Below are positions 1-13,215 of a DNA stretch of 64,000 bases, piece by piece. Each line of letters begins with the position of its first letter. Within the stretch, counting starts at the first letter, position 1. The notes beneath the pieces were generated by a model. That model had not been told where the DNA came from. It saw only the letters and a list, made by a program, of their open reading frames with translations, and did not search any database. Source of the DNA: Setaria digitata (Eukaryota; Nematoda; Chromadorea; Rhabditida; Setariidae); the NCBI GenBank assembly GCA_003640385.1, contig RCAB01000063.1, forward strand, positions 124,001 to 188,000, written 5' to 3'. Position numbers and translations under genes: made by a program.

Positions 1-559
1 TCTGCAGATGTAATTGAATGCTTGTAGAAAAAATTTTATCATACCTTAGAATTGTATTTTATCTCTTCGTTCTATGTATGGATATTGCTCATTTCATTTC
101 ATCACCTGGTTTCAAATAAAATGGCATCCCTATTTTTCTGTCACATTTTATCGTGATTATGGTTAATCACTTAGTATATCTTCCGGAGTGAATCCATAAG
201 TCGAATTCTTCCATAAGCATGACTAAGTTGTCTTGATGAAGCTGGAGTTTAGTTTCAAAGTATCCTGGCAGTTTCAATTTGAAATCTGGAAATCTTTACG
301 TGGAACAAAGCAACTGAGAGATACTGAACAGAGCCATCGATGAGGTTGCAAGAAGTCGGGTGAATTTTGTCTGCTTGCTTATCTGATTTGTTTTTTCGAT
401 CTTGAAATTTCAATATTAAGTTGAAGTTTCAATTTTATGGTGCGTTTTTACTGTCAGCAAAGGTGAACTGTGGAGGTAGAGGTACGAGCAGAGATACTGC
501 TGTAGTTTGTATGTTTAATCATTTTCAGGTTACAAATACATTTAACAAATTACACTAAG

Positions 560-3500
560 ATGTGTTCTGTGAAGTGGACCCTGGATCAATTTATTGCCTT
601 AGAGGTATGACCGAATGTTGTTATTGATAACAAACAGAGTTCAAGCATAATTTGTTGATTATTTAATGCTACCAGTAGTAATTATGTAACATACTTGATT
701 CATTTATTCACCATTAGCTTTTGGCAAATAAACTCAGTATTGCGAGATAAAGTTTCAGAATATAATATCAAAGTCTTATGAAAATCAAATTTAAGATGGG
801 ATTGCCTCCTGATGTTGCGCAATCACTGGTGCAGTTATTTGAAGATGGATGTGAGGTGCCATTTATTGCTCGTTACCGACGGCACTTAATTGGTGGAGCG
901 ACACCTGATGATTTGCGTCATGCATTGGAAACCTTCAAGAACGCAAAGTATGTGGTTGTAGCATTTCTTTCGAGTTCGATGCTTGAATGTTCATCTCTTT
1001 TTAGATTTTATAAATAAAATGCAAATTGGGATTTCAGAGCCGTTAAAACTAAAGCCGAAAAACTTTTAAAACGAGCTGAGAGTGAAATTGAGGAGAATAT
1101 ATTAAAGGAATCAGTGAAGGACGCTCTTTCAAAGACTATGGATGCTGGTGAATTAGACAGTTTATTTGAGCCTTTCAAAAAAGCCAAAAAAGGATCCTTA
1201 GCTTCAAGAGCAACGTATGTTTTTAGAGTGTTCTGCACATAATTTATATTTGTCTACTTTGTGGCATGTAATTGGGTAACTGTATATGGATTTATTCCCA
1301 TTAGAGTAAATTAATGTGGCACAAAATTTAGAATGCTTTACAGGGAGTTAGGTATTGGTGAAATTTGTCAGAGGCTATGCCGTGGTGAATATGTTAATTT
1401 ACAGCGTTTTGTCACTTCTAAACCAGGTACTCATTTATATCTATTAAATATGTTATCAGCTTCAATCTATCTATACTACAGATTGTTGATTGTTTAAAAT
1501 AAACTTCAGCATCGTTTCTTTCCTAAAATAGCTGCATTTCATAAGATATTATTTCAAGAAATCACATCACTCCATTCAGTTCCACCTAGTAACAACAAGT
1601 CTTACTTTATAATGCTTAATGGAAAAAACAGTTGATTATCCTCTCTTCAACTTCAGCAAATTGTTTTTCTTTTTTTCTTCTCTTTTTTTTTTAAATTAAA
1701 GTCTTACAAAAGAATGTTATCGTTTAGAACTAAATTCACTGGCAAAAGTGGAAGATGAAACTGTACATCTGTTATCTCATGAATTACATCGCTTAGAAGA
1801 AACTCAGACTTTACTGCAAAAATTGTAGGTTTATAGTTCGTCAGTTATCCTTATTGAATATCCAGAATCAGAACGTGGTTTTAAGTTTAGGAATATTAAT
1901 TTTTTTGGCAGGGATTTATAAACTTATGTTGTATTAAATATCAGTCACATTTTAAGGATTGTGACCATTATATTGATTTGAGTAAAAGCAATTATATTTT
2001 TCCGTATTAGCTTGTCTCTCAAGTATAATATCTTTTTATGGATGCGACTTACTTTTCTATTTCTTATTTTTTTCCTTATTCATGACTATTCGATTAAACG
2101 CGATGCCAGGATTGCAATGTATAAATTGTAAAAACTATTAATTATCTCGTTTTTGTGAATGATTGATTATGAGTACAAATAAATGACAAAAAAATTTTCT
2201 AGGTAGCGTTACGTATTTCAATGTTAGGTATGAGTCACTGTCGTAAATTATAATTACCTTGTGCGAACTAATCAAATTAATCATGTGATAAAATAAATAT
2301 GACACACTCTTCTAGTCTATTTCATGATAAAACTGATTTTCAGGACTGAACCTAATAATCGTTTGAATATTCGTTTAAAAGTAAAATCGGCACTTACGAG
2401 AAAAGCTAAAGCTTTGAAAGAAACAGACAAAAATTTTTCTTTGCTCGATCATTTCAAATTATATCTCAGTTTTGAAAAAGATGTTCAATTTGTTCAACCT
2501 TTTCAGGTATAGCTTGTTTTTTTTTTTTTTTTATTGTCTATTGCACACCATACATAATTATTTTGTGAAATGTTTGTAAATTGGATAAAAATTCGTCTTC
2601 ATGTACCTATTTCTCCTTTCCTTCCTTATCTTTTGTTTCTAAATCTTTTCTAGGAGACTAACAACTTGTAATTAGTTTCACTATTTCATTTGTGAAGTAG
2701 ATAATTATAATTCCATCGATTTCGAAATTTTTTTTATGTAGATTGCCTTATACCTTTTGTCTATCTTGTCAGCGATTTGTATCGAACAAAGCTTAAAAGC
2801 GAATTTAGTTTCTATAGCTTAAAGTGTGCGCATTTAGTTTTTCCTCTTGTTTTTTGACTCGATTTTTTATCATTCTCATCCTTTGCTTTTTCAGATTTTA
2901 GCACTGGAACGAGCTTCATCTAAAGAAATCATAAACTGGAAAATAGTTGTGGACGACAAGGTGGCCAGCTTTCATCCAGGATTAAAACTTAGCTTTCATA
3001 TAAAACATGTAGATTTGTTGCGCAAAGCTGTTCAAGATTCTACGAAACGTTTCCTAATACCATCTATCGAACGAAAAGTTCGGTAAGTTAAATGTACCGT
3101 CCTTTTTAAAAATAATTCTATAAATGACTGTTCCTATCATTAGTACGCCTTTTTGTTCAAGTGTTTCATTAATGCGTTTTACAACTCTATTTATAAAGAA
3201 GGAAATTACTTGATCATGCGGAAAATTCGGCAATCGATTGTTTTGCGAAAAATCTTCGCGAATTGCTGCTTACAGCTCCACTGAAAGGTTATGCAGTGCT
3301 TGCGATTGATCCAGGATATTCGAATGGATGCAAATGTGCTCTGGTTGATAATCATGGTATTTTTTTTTGTCTTCTCAAGTGTGTTTGTTATAAACAAATA
3401 ATAATCAAATTTGGAGAATATATACTGCACTTATTTTTCATGTTCATAATTTTTCCTATTCAGGTAGCAAATCGAGGTTTATATCAAATTTAGAGCTGAG

Positions 3501-5617
3501 CTTATGAACAAACTAATTCCCTTCCTATTCAGGTGATCTTCTTCAAACAGCAGTATTCCACTTCCGACGCCTCGATACCAAACGTTGGATTCCAGATGAA
3601 CGTGCTGAAGAGATATTGAAAACGCTCGTATCAAATGCACCCAATTTACCTGTTGTAATAGCGGTGGGGAATGGTACCGCAAGTCGTGAAACTCAAGTCT
3701 TCATATCATCCTTAATTCAGCGCCGTTTAATTGATGCGAAATTTTGGTTCGTCTCGAGTTTGAAACTCTTCTTTCAGTTTTCACCTTCATCGAAACGACT
3801 TTTTGATTTCTTTCGTTTTATTCTGCATATCATACTTTGATAATTTTAATCAATGAAAAAACATTTACAGTTAATTTTAGCGTGGTTTCTGAATGTGGTG
3901 CATCTATTTATAGCGCGACAGAACTTGCTGCAAAAGAATTGGCAGAAATTGACATTAATTTACGAAGTGCAGGCTAGTTTTCTATTATTTTCTAGTAACT
4001 CGAACTTAATGGAAGAACTGTTTCCAAGGTCCTCTAAAATTTAAAGTGGGACGAGTTGATAAGAGGAAGGTAAACGAGGATGTTAGTGCGTAGAGATAAA
4101 GCTGTTGCAGTGTCGCTTGCCAGACGTATCATTGATCCAATATCGGAATATGTGAAGATTGCACCCAAACATCTTGGTGTTGGATTATATCAGGTTTGTG
4201 GGCTGTTAGATTTTAACATTGTTATATTCTGAAGGGTGAGAGGAGATGGATATTACTGTAATAAAATTTTCCGTATGAAGCTTCAAGGATTTTACATCTA
4301 GCATTCGGTGAATGAAAAACGCTTGGATGAAATGCTGGATCTAGTTGTGCGCGAATGTGTCAGTAATGTTGGTGTTGATGTAAACGTTGCGTCACTGCAA
4401 GTTTTACAGTGAGCGATATTTTAATCTTTCATTTTGTGTTAGCAGTTTACAATAAATTTAATTATCAATGTATTGCTCATAATAATCATCTCATCATTTC
4501 AAAATGAGTTTTTAAGGCGAGTGTCGGGTTTAAATAAGAAAACAGCTGCTAATATAATTAAATATCGTCAAGAAAATGGAAATATAAAAAGCAGAGAAGA
4601 ATTGAAGGTAATATAAATTTTTACTACGAGTAGATTTTCATATCTGAATTTGTGTATTTTTATGGATCACTTTTAGAATGTCAGCGGAATCGGTCCAAAA
4701 TGTTTCGAACAGTGTGCTGGGTTTCTTTACATATATGACAGTAGAGAATGTGATGCACCAGTGAGGAAGAAATCAAAACTTACAAAACAGTACAATCCTC
4801 TAGATGCTACTCCTGTTCATCCAGAAAGCTATAAGATTGCTGAAAAGTTAGTAGTTTTTAATTTTATTTGTTATTTTTTCTTTGATTTTATTATTTTTTT
4901 TTTAAAGACATTGCTAAAAACTTTGCCAGTTGTGGGGATTATTGTAATGTTAGATGAAGGTTGAAATTTTCATAGAGATATATGTTGAATTAGATAATTT
5001 TTTTCAGAATATTGGAACATGCTGGCGCTGACTTGACACACATTGGACAGAGTTGCTTATCCCAAATGTTAGCAAATATCGAACAACAAATTAGGGAGCA
5101 GGATCCAGAGTGGGCTATAGTATGGGAATTATTATCGAATCCGTTTGTGAGAAAAAATGCTCCAGTGCTTGTGGTATATACTAATATTGCTTAAAAAAAA
5201 AAAAAAAAAATTTCAGTGCACTGTACTAAAATTTATTGTTTCAAGACGACTGTATTGGAGATGAAATCGTTGAAAGAAGGTGATTTGTTGGATGGCATTG
5301 TCCGGAATCATGCTAGTTTTGGAATATTTGTCGATATCGGAGTAGGCTTCAATGCGTTGGTCCATTCGTCAACGCTGCAGTCAGTTGTTCCCGAGGCTAG
5401 AGTTTCTTTCCATCGCTTAAGTTTTTCCATATCAGGCTCTCAAACTATTTAATTTTTTTTTTTTAGATTACTTTTATTGTTTGGTTTAATAGTATTTCCA
5501 CATTTTATGTTGGTTACTTGAATTGATTAAGGTCGTGAACAGATTAGATTGCGAATAGGAATTTCCCCTAAATTAGAGAGCTATATCATTCTTATTCAGA
5601 AACACTTAGCTCTTTAG
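560..5617 (+). CDS. SRBD1/Tex-family S1 RNA-binding protein, about 17 exons
   Basis: Homologue of S1 RNA-binding domain protein 1, the eukaryotic relative of bacterial Tex, a nucleic-acid-binding protein. Exons by phase: 560-604, 796-947, 1038-1214, 1344-1426, 1728-1824, 2344-2506, 2895-3082, 3199-3356, 3533-3746, 3881-3972, 4111-4193, 4302-4408, 4517-4607, 4677-4846, 5008-about 5170, 5246-about 5395, then a last short exon. Visible blocks in order: the Tex N-terminal motif VPFIARYRR (exon 2), the YqgF/RNase H-like motif [12 protein letters not shown] (exon 8), NGTASRET (exon 9), helix-hairpin-helix sequence [15 protein letters not shown] (exon 14), and an S1 domain with [12 protein letters not shown] (exon 16). 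Exon 1 ([10 protein letters not shown]) fits the family alignment, so ATG 560 is preferred to ATG 778. The predicted length is about 735 residues; human SRBD1 is longer at the N-terminus. The last junction is unresolved: the strand pattern EQIRLRI near 5538 suits an S1 ending, giving stop 5615-5617. Confidence 0.88.
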
Positions 5618-5658
5618 CAGATTCTAAGTCTAGATGAGAACCGAAAACAGAATTTCGC

Positions 5659-5664
5659 AATAAA
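5659..5664 (+). terminator. Polyadenylation signal for the SRBD1-like gene
   Basis: A perfect AATAAA lies about 42 bases after the proposed stop at 5615-5617. This spacing is normal for a nematode 3' UTR and is mild support for the gene ending here. Confidence 0.5.
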
Positions 5665-6652
5665 TTCCATAAACTATCCCTTTGCTTGTGTGCTTCTTTT
5701 CAGTCATCGTTGGTTCTAAAGCCCCTGATGACTTTTTAGTTGGTTTTTAATTATTGAATAATTAAATGAAGGAAAAAAAAACATCTTTTCTCTTCTTCTA
5801 CAATTAATCGCGCACATGGTAGTGCCTGCTGCATTAACTTATAAAAATATGCAAATTTATAGGTTAATTCTTCAGTAAAAGTGCGGGTGACGCATGTCGA
5901 CATGGCTCGCCGTCGGGTTGGTGTCATCTTTGTTTGATCTTAAGCTGCCGATGTTCTCCGTGCTTCTAGTCTTGCTTTTCATTGATGCAGTATATTCATG
6001 AATTATATATAGTATAACATTGAAGAGTTGTGAGTTACTTCCAGTATTTATCATCCGATGTCATTCTGTCCATTTAATATCTTTTCCTTAGCTGTAGCTC
6101 GACTTCTAGATATTCTATAACATGAGGGACAGTGTAATGAAGTGCAAGTAAAGCTTCTTTCGCCTTAGCGATTGTAATGTAATGTCATAAAGTGATGGTA
6201 ATACTATCTCAGTAGCCGTATTGTTTATTCTTTTTTCCTCTTTTCGCTGTCAATTTTCATTTTTTACTTTGTTATGTAGAACAGTTTTGGATGTTTTTAA
6301 GGAATTGTGAAAGGCGTTCAGTAAATAAAATATAACAGTATTTTCGTTTCAACAGTGCAAATTGATGACATCATCTCCTTACATTAACTGTTTCAGAACT
6401 ATTCAGAAGAATTCATTATTGCGAGTTTTCATGAATGCTGTGAATTATTACAAACATGGATGTTTTGAATTAAACTTACTTTATTTTAATTCATTCCTTT
6501 TTTATTTTGCCCTCACAGAGCTTACATGAATTTTACGCTTATATTGATAGCTTTTCTGCGAAATGCTTTTCCACTCCTATTTGTTAATATAGAAATTTTT
6601 TCCAATGATTAATTTTATAGATTACAAAATAAAGCGCATCATTCTTTTCTTT

Positions 6653-6688
<36 letters not shown>

Positions 6689-7081
6689 TCTTAATCCATT
6701 TTATTTGAGTAGTTTATACTACAATGGCTCTACTACTTATGCAAGCACGAAAAAAAAAAGGAATGAGCAAGGAATGAGCATTATTTTTCCCTCACTTTTA
6801 TCATATATATTATTTCTAGATCAGTAAAAGCATTTCTTAAAACTGAAACCTGAAACTACCTAATACGTACCGGCACGTCAATTTTAAAAAATATTTTTGT
6901 ATTAAGATAAAATCCCAAATGTAGATGATTAATAACCACTGATGGTGCCAGTATGCTTATCATTACAAGCCCTAAAAATTCGATGAGTAACCTCTCGCGA
7001 TAAGATTTCATGTTCTTTGGTATTTTATATTGAATGCTTCCTATCACCAGTGTTTTTTTTTCTCGAGAATACTGTTCCCGA

Positions 7082-7100
7082 ACACACACACACACACACA
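7082..7100. repeat. (AC)n microsatellite
   Basis: Uninterrupted AC dinucleotide repeat of about 19 bases. Confidence 0.9.
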
Positions 7101-7422
7101 TAAACGCATACTGAACAGTTCGACATGCCCATGTATGCTTGTTTGGCTTTATTTTATTGCATAAACGCTGATGATACCTATCGTATCTCACAATTCGAAG
7201 CATTAATTCTGCCTGTTTATATTATTAGCAGGTTGGAATTTATTTCCACCTAATCAATCATCATTTTATTAACTTGTAATTTTGAATGTTGTAGGTGCAG
7301 TATTTGTTTAGGTAATTTTTGCTACCGAAGCATGCTTTTATCAAAATGATAGCAAGTAATAAATGAATTAATTTATATAAGCTGAAAATATTATGCATCC
7401 ATAAGTATCATTAATTTGCAAA

Positions 7423-7454
7423 ATTTTACGGTGTTAAATATGACACCGTAAAAT
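7423..7454. repeat. Perfect 12-bp inverted repeat with 8-base loop
   Basis: Left arm 7423-7434 (ATTTTACGGTGT) and right arm 7443-7454 (ACACCGTAAAAT) are exact reverse complements separated by eight bases. It could form a hairpin in DNA or RNA. It is far from any coding exon, so a terminator or untranslated role cannot be assigned. Confidence 0.85.
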
Positions 7455-8702
7455 CATTCATTTGATTAATTTCGGTTACAGCAGTAATAATGAGAAGAAG
7501 TTACCAGAATAATCAATTAAAAGGAACAATAGTAATTAAACTGAAGGTACCTTTTTTTTTTCGATATAAAAATAATCATAATCGTCACAGTAGATTTGCT
7601 ACATGCGCTACTAATAATATAAGTGAAAATTGGAAAGAAACTGTCGAAAAGATAATGTGCCGAATGATTGTAACTTTGATAGCGATATCGATAATCACCG
7701 ACGGGCATCACTTATCGTATCATCCAATCTTCCCTCTCTTTTCTCATTTAGCTATTTGTAATGTTCATTCGTAGCTGGGAAATAATGTATTGAACAATTT
7801 TACCGTTTCTAAAAATGTAAATTTCACCTGTTAGCTGACAATATAGCGATAATTATTCCTAAAGGCATATTAAAATAGCTCCAAGTATTTTTTTTTTTTA
7901 AATAGTACCTCGAAAAAAAGGAGAGAAAGATGGTAAATATAAAAACAGGATAATAATTGGTACCATTTTGTTCCGAGCTTTCTCTATTTATTTTCCGGGC
8001 TTGAATAAAAGGAAGAAGGATAGCAGGTATGACAATGAGAAAAAAAAAAAAAAAAAAAAAAAAAGAAAGACAGCGAAAGAGTTATGCCAAACTTTCTTGT
8101 GCTAACATTTGGGGAATTTTCTTTGTTCCAACAAATAAAGTACCATAAAATTCGTCGCTTGAAATGTACATCAAGTAGCCAAACTAAAACTATACTTCTA
8201 TTGATTTATTTCATTTAATTGGAAGAATCATTTCAAATTAACAAAATTTTCACATTATTTTAATAATATCATTATTACAATAAGAGTTACTTACTATCCA
8301 TCATTGCTCTTTTCACTTCTATTAATTAACTATTAATTGATAATTGATAAAACTGTCTACTATTTAATCATTTTCCACATCTTTTTTTTTTTTTTTTTTT
8401 TTTTCGATATAAATAATCATTATGTTTTATATCACAAAAATTAGACTACATATTATTATTGCATATTATTATTCTTACAATGCATATTCAACATCGAATC
8501 ATCGTAACAGTAGCTAAGCTTCATTAGCCAATTGCATAATTACTCAGGTAGACTGAAACCTGAAATGTTTTGATGATTCAAGAAAATAAGTGGAAAGATA
8601 TGACTCCGTGAAGATGCCTATTTATATCGAAAGGAAAAAGATTCCTTCTTGGCATCGGTCGTGAATAATAAATGAATATTGTCTAATCTGTGTTATGTAC
8701 AT

Positions 8703-8732
8703 ACACACACACACACATACACACACACACAC
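8703..8732. repeat. Interrupted (AC)n microsatellite
   Basis: Two AC runs, about 8703-8716 and 8719-8732, split by a single AT step. Confidence 0.9.
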
Positions 8733-11559
8733 AGATAGTGATACTTGAACATACACGCTAAAATGACCTTCTATGATTCATAGGGGCATGCAGTGCGGTC
8801 TGTTTTTTGTCGTCGAAGAAGCCCCGAAGCCGTTTACCTTTGCGTCCTCTCTCCCCGCCATTTCTCCATTCTTCCGGTCGTTTATGCAAGCTGCCACCCT
8901 TCTTCCCTTTTCTCAGTGTTCTTTCTCAATGCATTGTTGATGTGAATCTGTGAGCGTTTCGGGTATGCTAAGTCCGGAATGTTCCCATTGTTCCTCTGTA
9001 ACCGGATCGATGGTTCATACTAAGGCTCTATCAACATTTCACTTTTTTATCATACATTCAGGTCACTTCCGATATACCCCGAAAAATGATATGTTGATTT
9101 AATCTAGGCTTATTGCTATAATTAGAAAATGACAGCTAATTTTAAAATTTGATATTCATCTCTTTATAAGAAATAAATTGGCTGAATGATTTTTTCGGTT
9201 CGATGAATGTGTCTATTTTGGAATAATTGATAAGGATATTTTCTTTTCTTTTTTTTTTTTTAGAATAGCAAAATGTATTCCGACATAATGCCGGAATATA
9301 TTTAACATTTAATATATGAATTTAAAAAACATAATAATGATGATGATGATAGAAGGATCATTTATATCATGCAAAAGTGTTAAAAGATATGGGACAATGG
9401 CAATATGTAAGTGTGGGAATTTTCTTTTCTTTTTCAAATTATATTAATATCGTACAGCACTTGGTGTAACTAAATCATCCTTTTCATCATTTCGTATATG
9501 TAAATTTTTAATTCACAATTATTGTTTGATGCTCATTTTATGTTGTAATTAATATTCCACCTTAAAATCATACCTCAATTTATTGGCATTTTTATGGCTG
9601 AGAAATTTTTCTATAAAATTCACGAGGGAATTATTTTGGAGCATCATGCAGAATCAGTAAATGAACAAGCATTATGGTGTATAATTATCGTATAATTTTT
9701 ATTTAAATATATAAGCTCAAAAACCTATTTATTGAAAGTCATTATTATTGTTATCTTACAATAAGATAGCAAAATACATTTATCAAAATTCAAAAAATAT
9801 TTAAAATGATGAAACTTTATTCACTTCCTTAAAAAGATGGAAGATAAAATCGATGACAGAAAATAAGGCCATCTTCTACCAATTGCATTGTTGTTATTAT
9901 TTATTGTTATCATTATTACTACAATTATTAGCGACTTTTATTATTTCTCACGCTAATGTGCCTTTGTTGTTTCCCATACAATATGACAGGAGTGGTGGTT
10001 GTGTTGTTTATGTTGACTATTTCTTTCTAAGTCTGTCATTTGATTAATAATTTAAAAAATACTTTTCATTTTTTTCTTCCTTTTGCTCAAAATTACTGAC
10101 ACTTTTTTCAGTGATTTGGTGTATAGTGTCAATTTTACTGTTACAAAAAAACAATTATAACCGTTATGGACCGACAGTAAATGAATCCTCTTGACTAGCG
10201 AAATATTTATTTCATCATAATATTATTTCCCATTAATAGAAGTTTAAAAAAAAAATACCCATCTCCAGAATACATTTTCCTTGAAATTTTTTGTCTGGAC
10301 CATTGTTTAGGATTTCTTTCATAAAATAAGTTTGGAAACAGGACAGTTATCAGGAGTTTCCTCTTCATATACTAGTACTAGTCTTGATCCTACTCTGCTC
10401 ATCGGATGATCGTAGCACCCATGTTTCACCGGAGTAAAGCATATCGGATGAATAGCCCAAAGTGAATAGATTAGGTTAAGTAACCCAGCACATCTTTGAT
10501 TGTCACTGATAATGTAAATGCTTCAGATGCTTGAAAATGAAAAAAAAAAGTACTTCAGCATATTATTTCCCAAGCATTTGTTTTGATTATTGGCTTTTAT
10601 TTACTAATATTGTCAGTGAGTTTTCTCATCACTAAATGGAAGGTGCCACAGAGAATTTGTGCGTATTTCACGTGGGAAATCTGGAAATTCACTTTATTGG
10701 AATGTAATTATGAGGTGACATACGTAAGTACGATGAAGTTTCATTTGAAAAAACAAAAAAACAAAAAGTTGAGGGAAGTAGTTCGGGTATTTAGTTAAAT
10801 AGCTGTGCACAGCGGGAAGAATAGCTTGACCTGTGAATGAATTAAATGGCATAAGAAAGTGATCATATGACTACGTCATATAAGTTTTAAATAATTTAGC
10901 AAGATGAAATAAATTCAAATAGTATCATATCTAAAGTGAGAACAGATCGTCCTGGTAGATGGTAGTTGCATGGGATAACATGATGCCTAATTATCAGGAG
11001 ATGAAAGTTCTATACTAAACTACAAAATTAATGGGCGCCAAAAGTTGAATTGTTTTATTTTAAAGCTTAGTGTAACTATAGGCTATTCTTCCGGAAAATA
11101 TCTTTTCCATCATTTTGAAGAAATTTTATCTATGTAACATTATATTATTTATTTTTCTGGAAGAAGCCATCTGTTGGAAACAAAAAAAAAACAAGTTGCT
11201 CTTTAAGAAATTATTATAACGGTGAGAAGGTATGGTGTATGTTATACTTTTAACAAATTCTAGCTCAAAACAAAAAAAAAAATGCGAATTTGATGGCATT
11301 AAATATCAATTAGACAGAGTAATAAATGTATTGCAAATAGTTTAAGAGAAATAAGTGATGGATAACCAATTGACAAATAGTATCGGTGATACCATTCAAT
11401 GAGATAAGTAGTCGAGACTAGAGGAAAAAAAGCTACACATGAATTATTGAATCACGGGGAAATATCAATATGAGGAGGAAAATTGGAGGTATTCAGGGGT
11501 TAAGAAATAAGAAGAGGGATCTTAACCGTTGACTACCAAGACCCCAGCTGTCCCGAACC

Positions 11560-11665
11560 AAATACTTTTCCTTTTTCTTCCATTTCTCCCTATCCCCCAT
11601 CCCCCGTTCCCTGTCTCCTGTCTCCCGTTCCCCTTTCCTCCTTCCCCCGTTCCCCCGCTCTCACT
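11560..11665. repeat. C-rich polypyrimidine tract (G-rich on the - strand)
   Basis: More than 100 bases made almost only of C and T, with several CCCCC runs spaced by two to twenty bases (for example around 11594-11607 and 11643-11657). The - strand therefore carries repeated G runs and could form a quadruplex. The open frame opposite it is an artefact of this composition. Confidence 0.7.
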
Positions 11666-13203
11666 ATCCTGTCCGTATCTTGTTCCCTTGACATGACACT
11701 GTATCGGCATTGCATGCATTATTCACTCGTATCACTTCATGACAATAAACGCTTCTTACACTGACAACAAATTTCTTATGCTTTTCGATCATTTCATTTT
11801 TCAATTCATTTCACTCATTTCTATTGATGTCCGAGAAGAACGTAAATCAGTCTTTGATGAATTTCCACTTTTATCATTCAGTCGCTATTTTACTGGATTA
11901 TTTGAGCATAACAGTCTGCTTATATTTTAGTCTTCACTGATAATTCATGATAATTTTGATGATTCATCTATTCATTGAGAGCGGCTGGGGGAGAGAGGAT
12001 ATCAATTTATCATTTATTAGTTTTTATTTATATTTTCATCCCTTCTCAATATGATTATAAATCATTGTAATAAGATGAAGTGACAGCAATATATATTTAT
12101 TTTTATTAATCATTTCAGTGAATACTTTTTAAATTTCGCTTTTTTTTTTTTTTGTTTTTCAACGACACTAATCGGTTGTACGACAAAATGTCCTCCAGAA
12201 GATATTCATTTATTTCTTACTGCATTATTTCTCATCAGCCTTTTTTTTTTTTTTTTTTTTTTTTTACTGAAAATATTTCCAAATTTAGAACAAATTATCT
12301 AGACCTTTTTTTTCTTTTTATCTCATCCAACATCAGATTTACAATTCTAGCTTTATGAAAGAGAAAAAGCTCTAACAAACGACCAATTTCATTTGTATTT
12401 TATTTTATTTAGTTTATTCAGTAAAAAAAAGGGACCAAAGCTTAGTAGTGTAACCTTTAAATAACAGTCGTTACGTAGTTTCCTCTTGTCATCGTCAATA
12501 ATACAAAATCCAGTTATAAGAACAAAAAAAAATTCTTTTTTTTGGTCCACCGCTTAACTTTTAATCTTTCCACTTTTTTTTTTCTTGCGTCAATTTCATT
12601 CTTCGTCTAAAAGACCCTGAATTAAAGTGTACGTTAAGGAAATGGGAGTAGTTTCATTGGTTCATTGATACTAATCATATAAAAAAAAGAATGGCTTTTT
12701 TTTGTCTGTCTCAGAGAAAACATAGATTCCGAGGATGTCCCAAAGCCAAGTGCAATGTAGTTTTATTAGGCCCGAAATAATATTAATTTTGATTGGTATG
12801 TCCGGATGATATACTTTGTTACTATTTCATACCTTTTTCTTCCGCTATCTATATTGAATTTTCTTGTAATTTTAAGTAAGCATACGGCATGAATTATTTC
12901 AGGTCACATTTTTGCAGCATTTCCTTACACTCATTTAGTTAAATCTTTTGCAGCATTGGTTCATTATTATTAGTAGCGGGTAAATTTAAGAACGTCAAAT
13001 GTTGAGCACAGTAAATCAGGAAGAATCTATTGAGGTAAGGGAAGTCCTTCCATAAGTAAAATGTCTGCTGAGATTTTTTCTTTTCCCATAAGTAACTAGG
13101 ACTTGATGTCATGGTATTGATGATTGTTATTTTTGTAATGATAAATTTTATGTAGTTGCTCATATTATCATTGTTTAGTCATGTGTGGTATAAAAGTAGG
13201 TTG

Positions 13204-13212
13204 TTTTTATAG
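13204..13212 (+). promoter_or_regulatory. 3' splice acceptor just upstream of the filamin start (candidate trans-splice site)
   Basis: A T-rich acceptor ending TTTTTATAG lies three bases before ATG 13216. Nematode mRNAs often receive a spliced leader this close to the start codon, so this may be a trans-splice site. It could equally be the end of a cis intron after a 5' UTR exon. The sequence alone cannot separate the two. Confidence 0.45.
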
Positions 13213-13215
13213 CAA

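Larger units (their letters stand above)
5665..13205. other. Long non-coding stretch between the SRBD1-like gene and filamin
   Basis: I see no convincing exon on either strand in these 7.5 kb. Open frames are short, have no family resemblance, and often run through simple repeats; the frame at 6856-7203 on the - strand crosses a CA repeat. It holds a T run of 31 at 6655-6685, an A run of about 25 at 8040-8064, T runs near 8382 and 12241, CA microsatellites, a hairpin at 7423-7454, a less AT-rich patch at 8770-9010 and a C-rich tract at 11560-11665. Upstream regulatory DNA or untranslated first exons of filamin could lie here. Confidence 0.6.

Noticed and set aside
6856..7203. 115-residue - strand ORF
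   Set aside because: It crosses a CA microsatellite (CVCVCV), has no family resemblance and no splice context.
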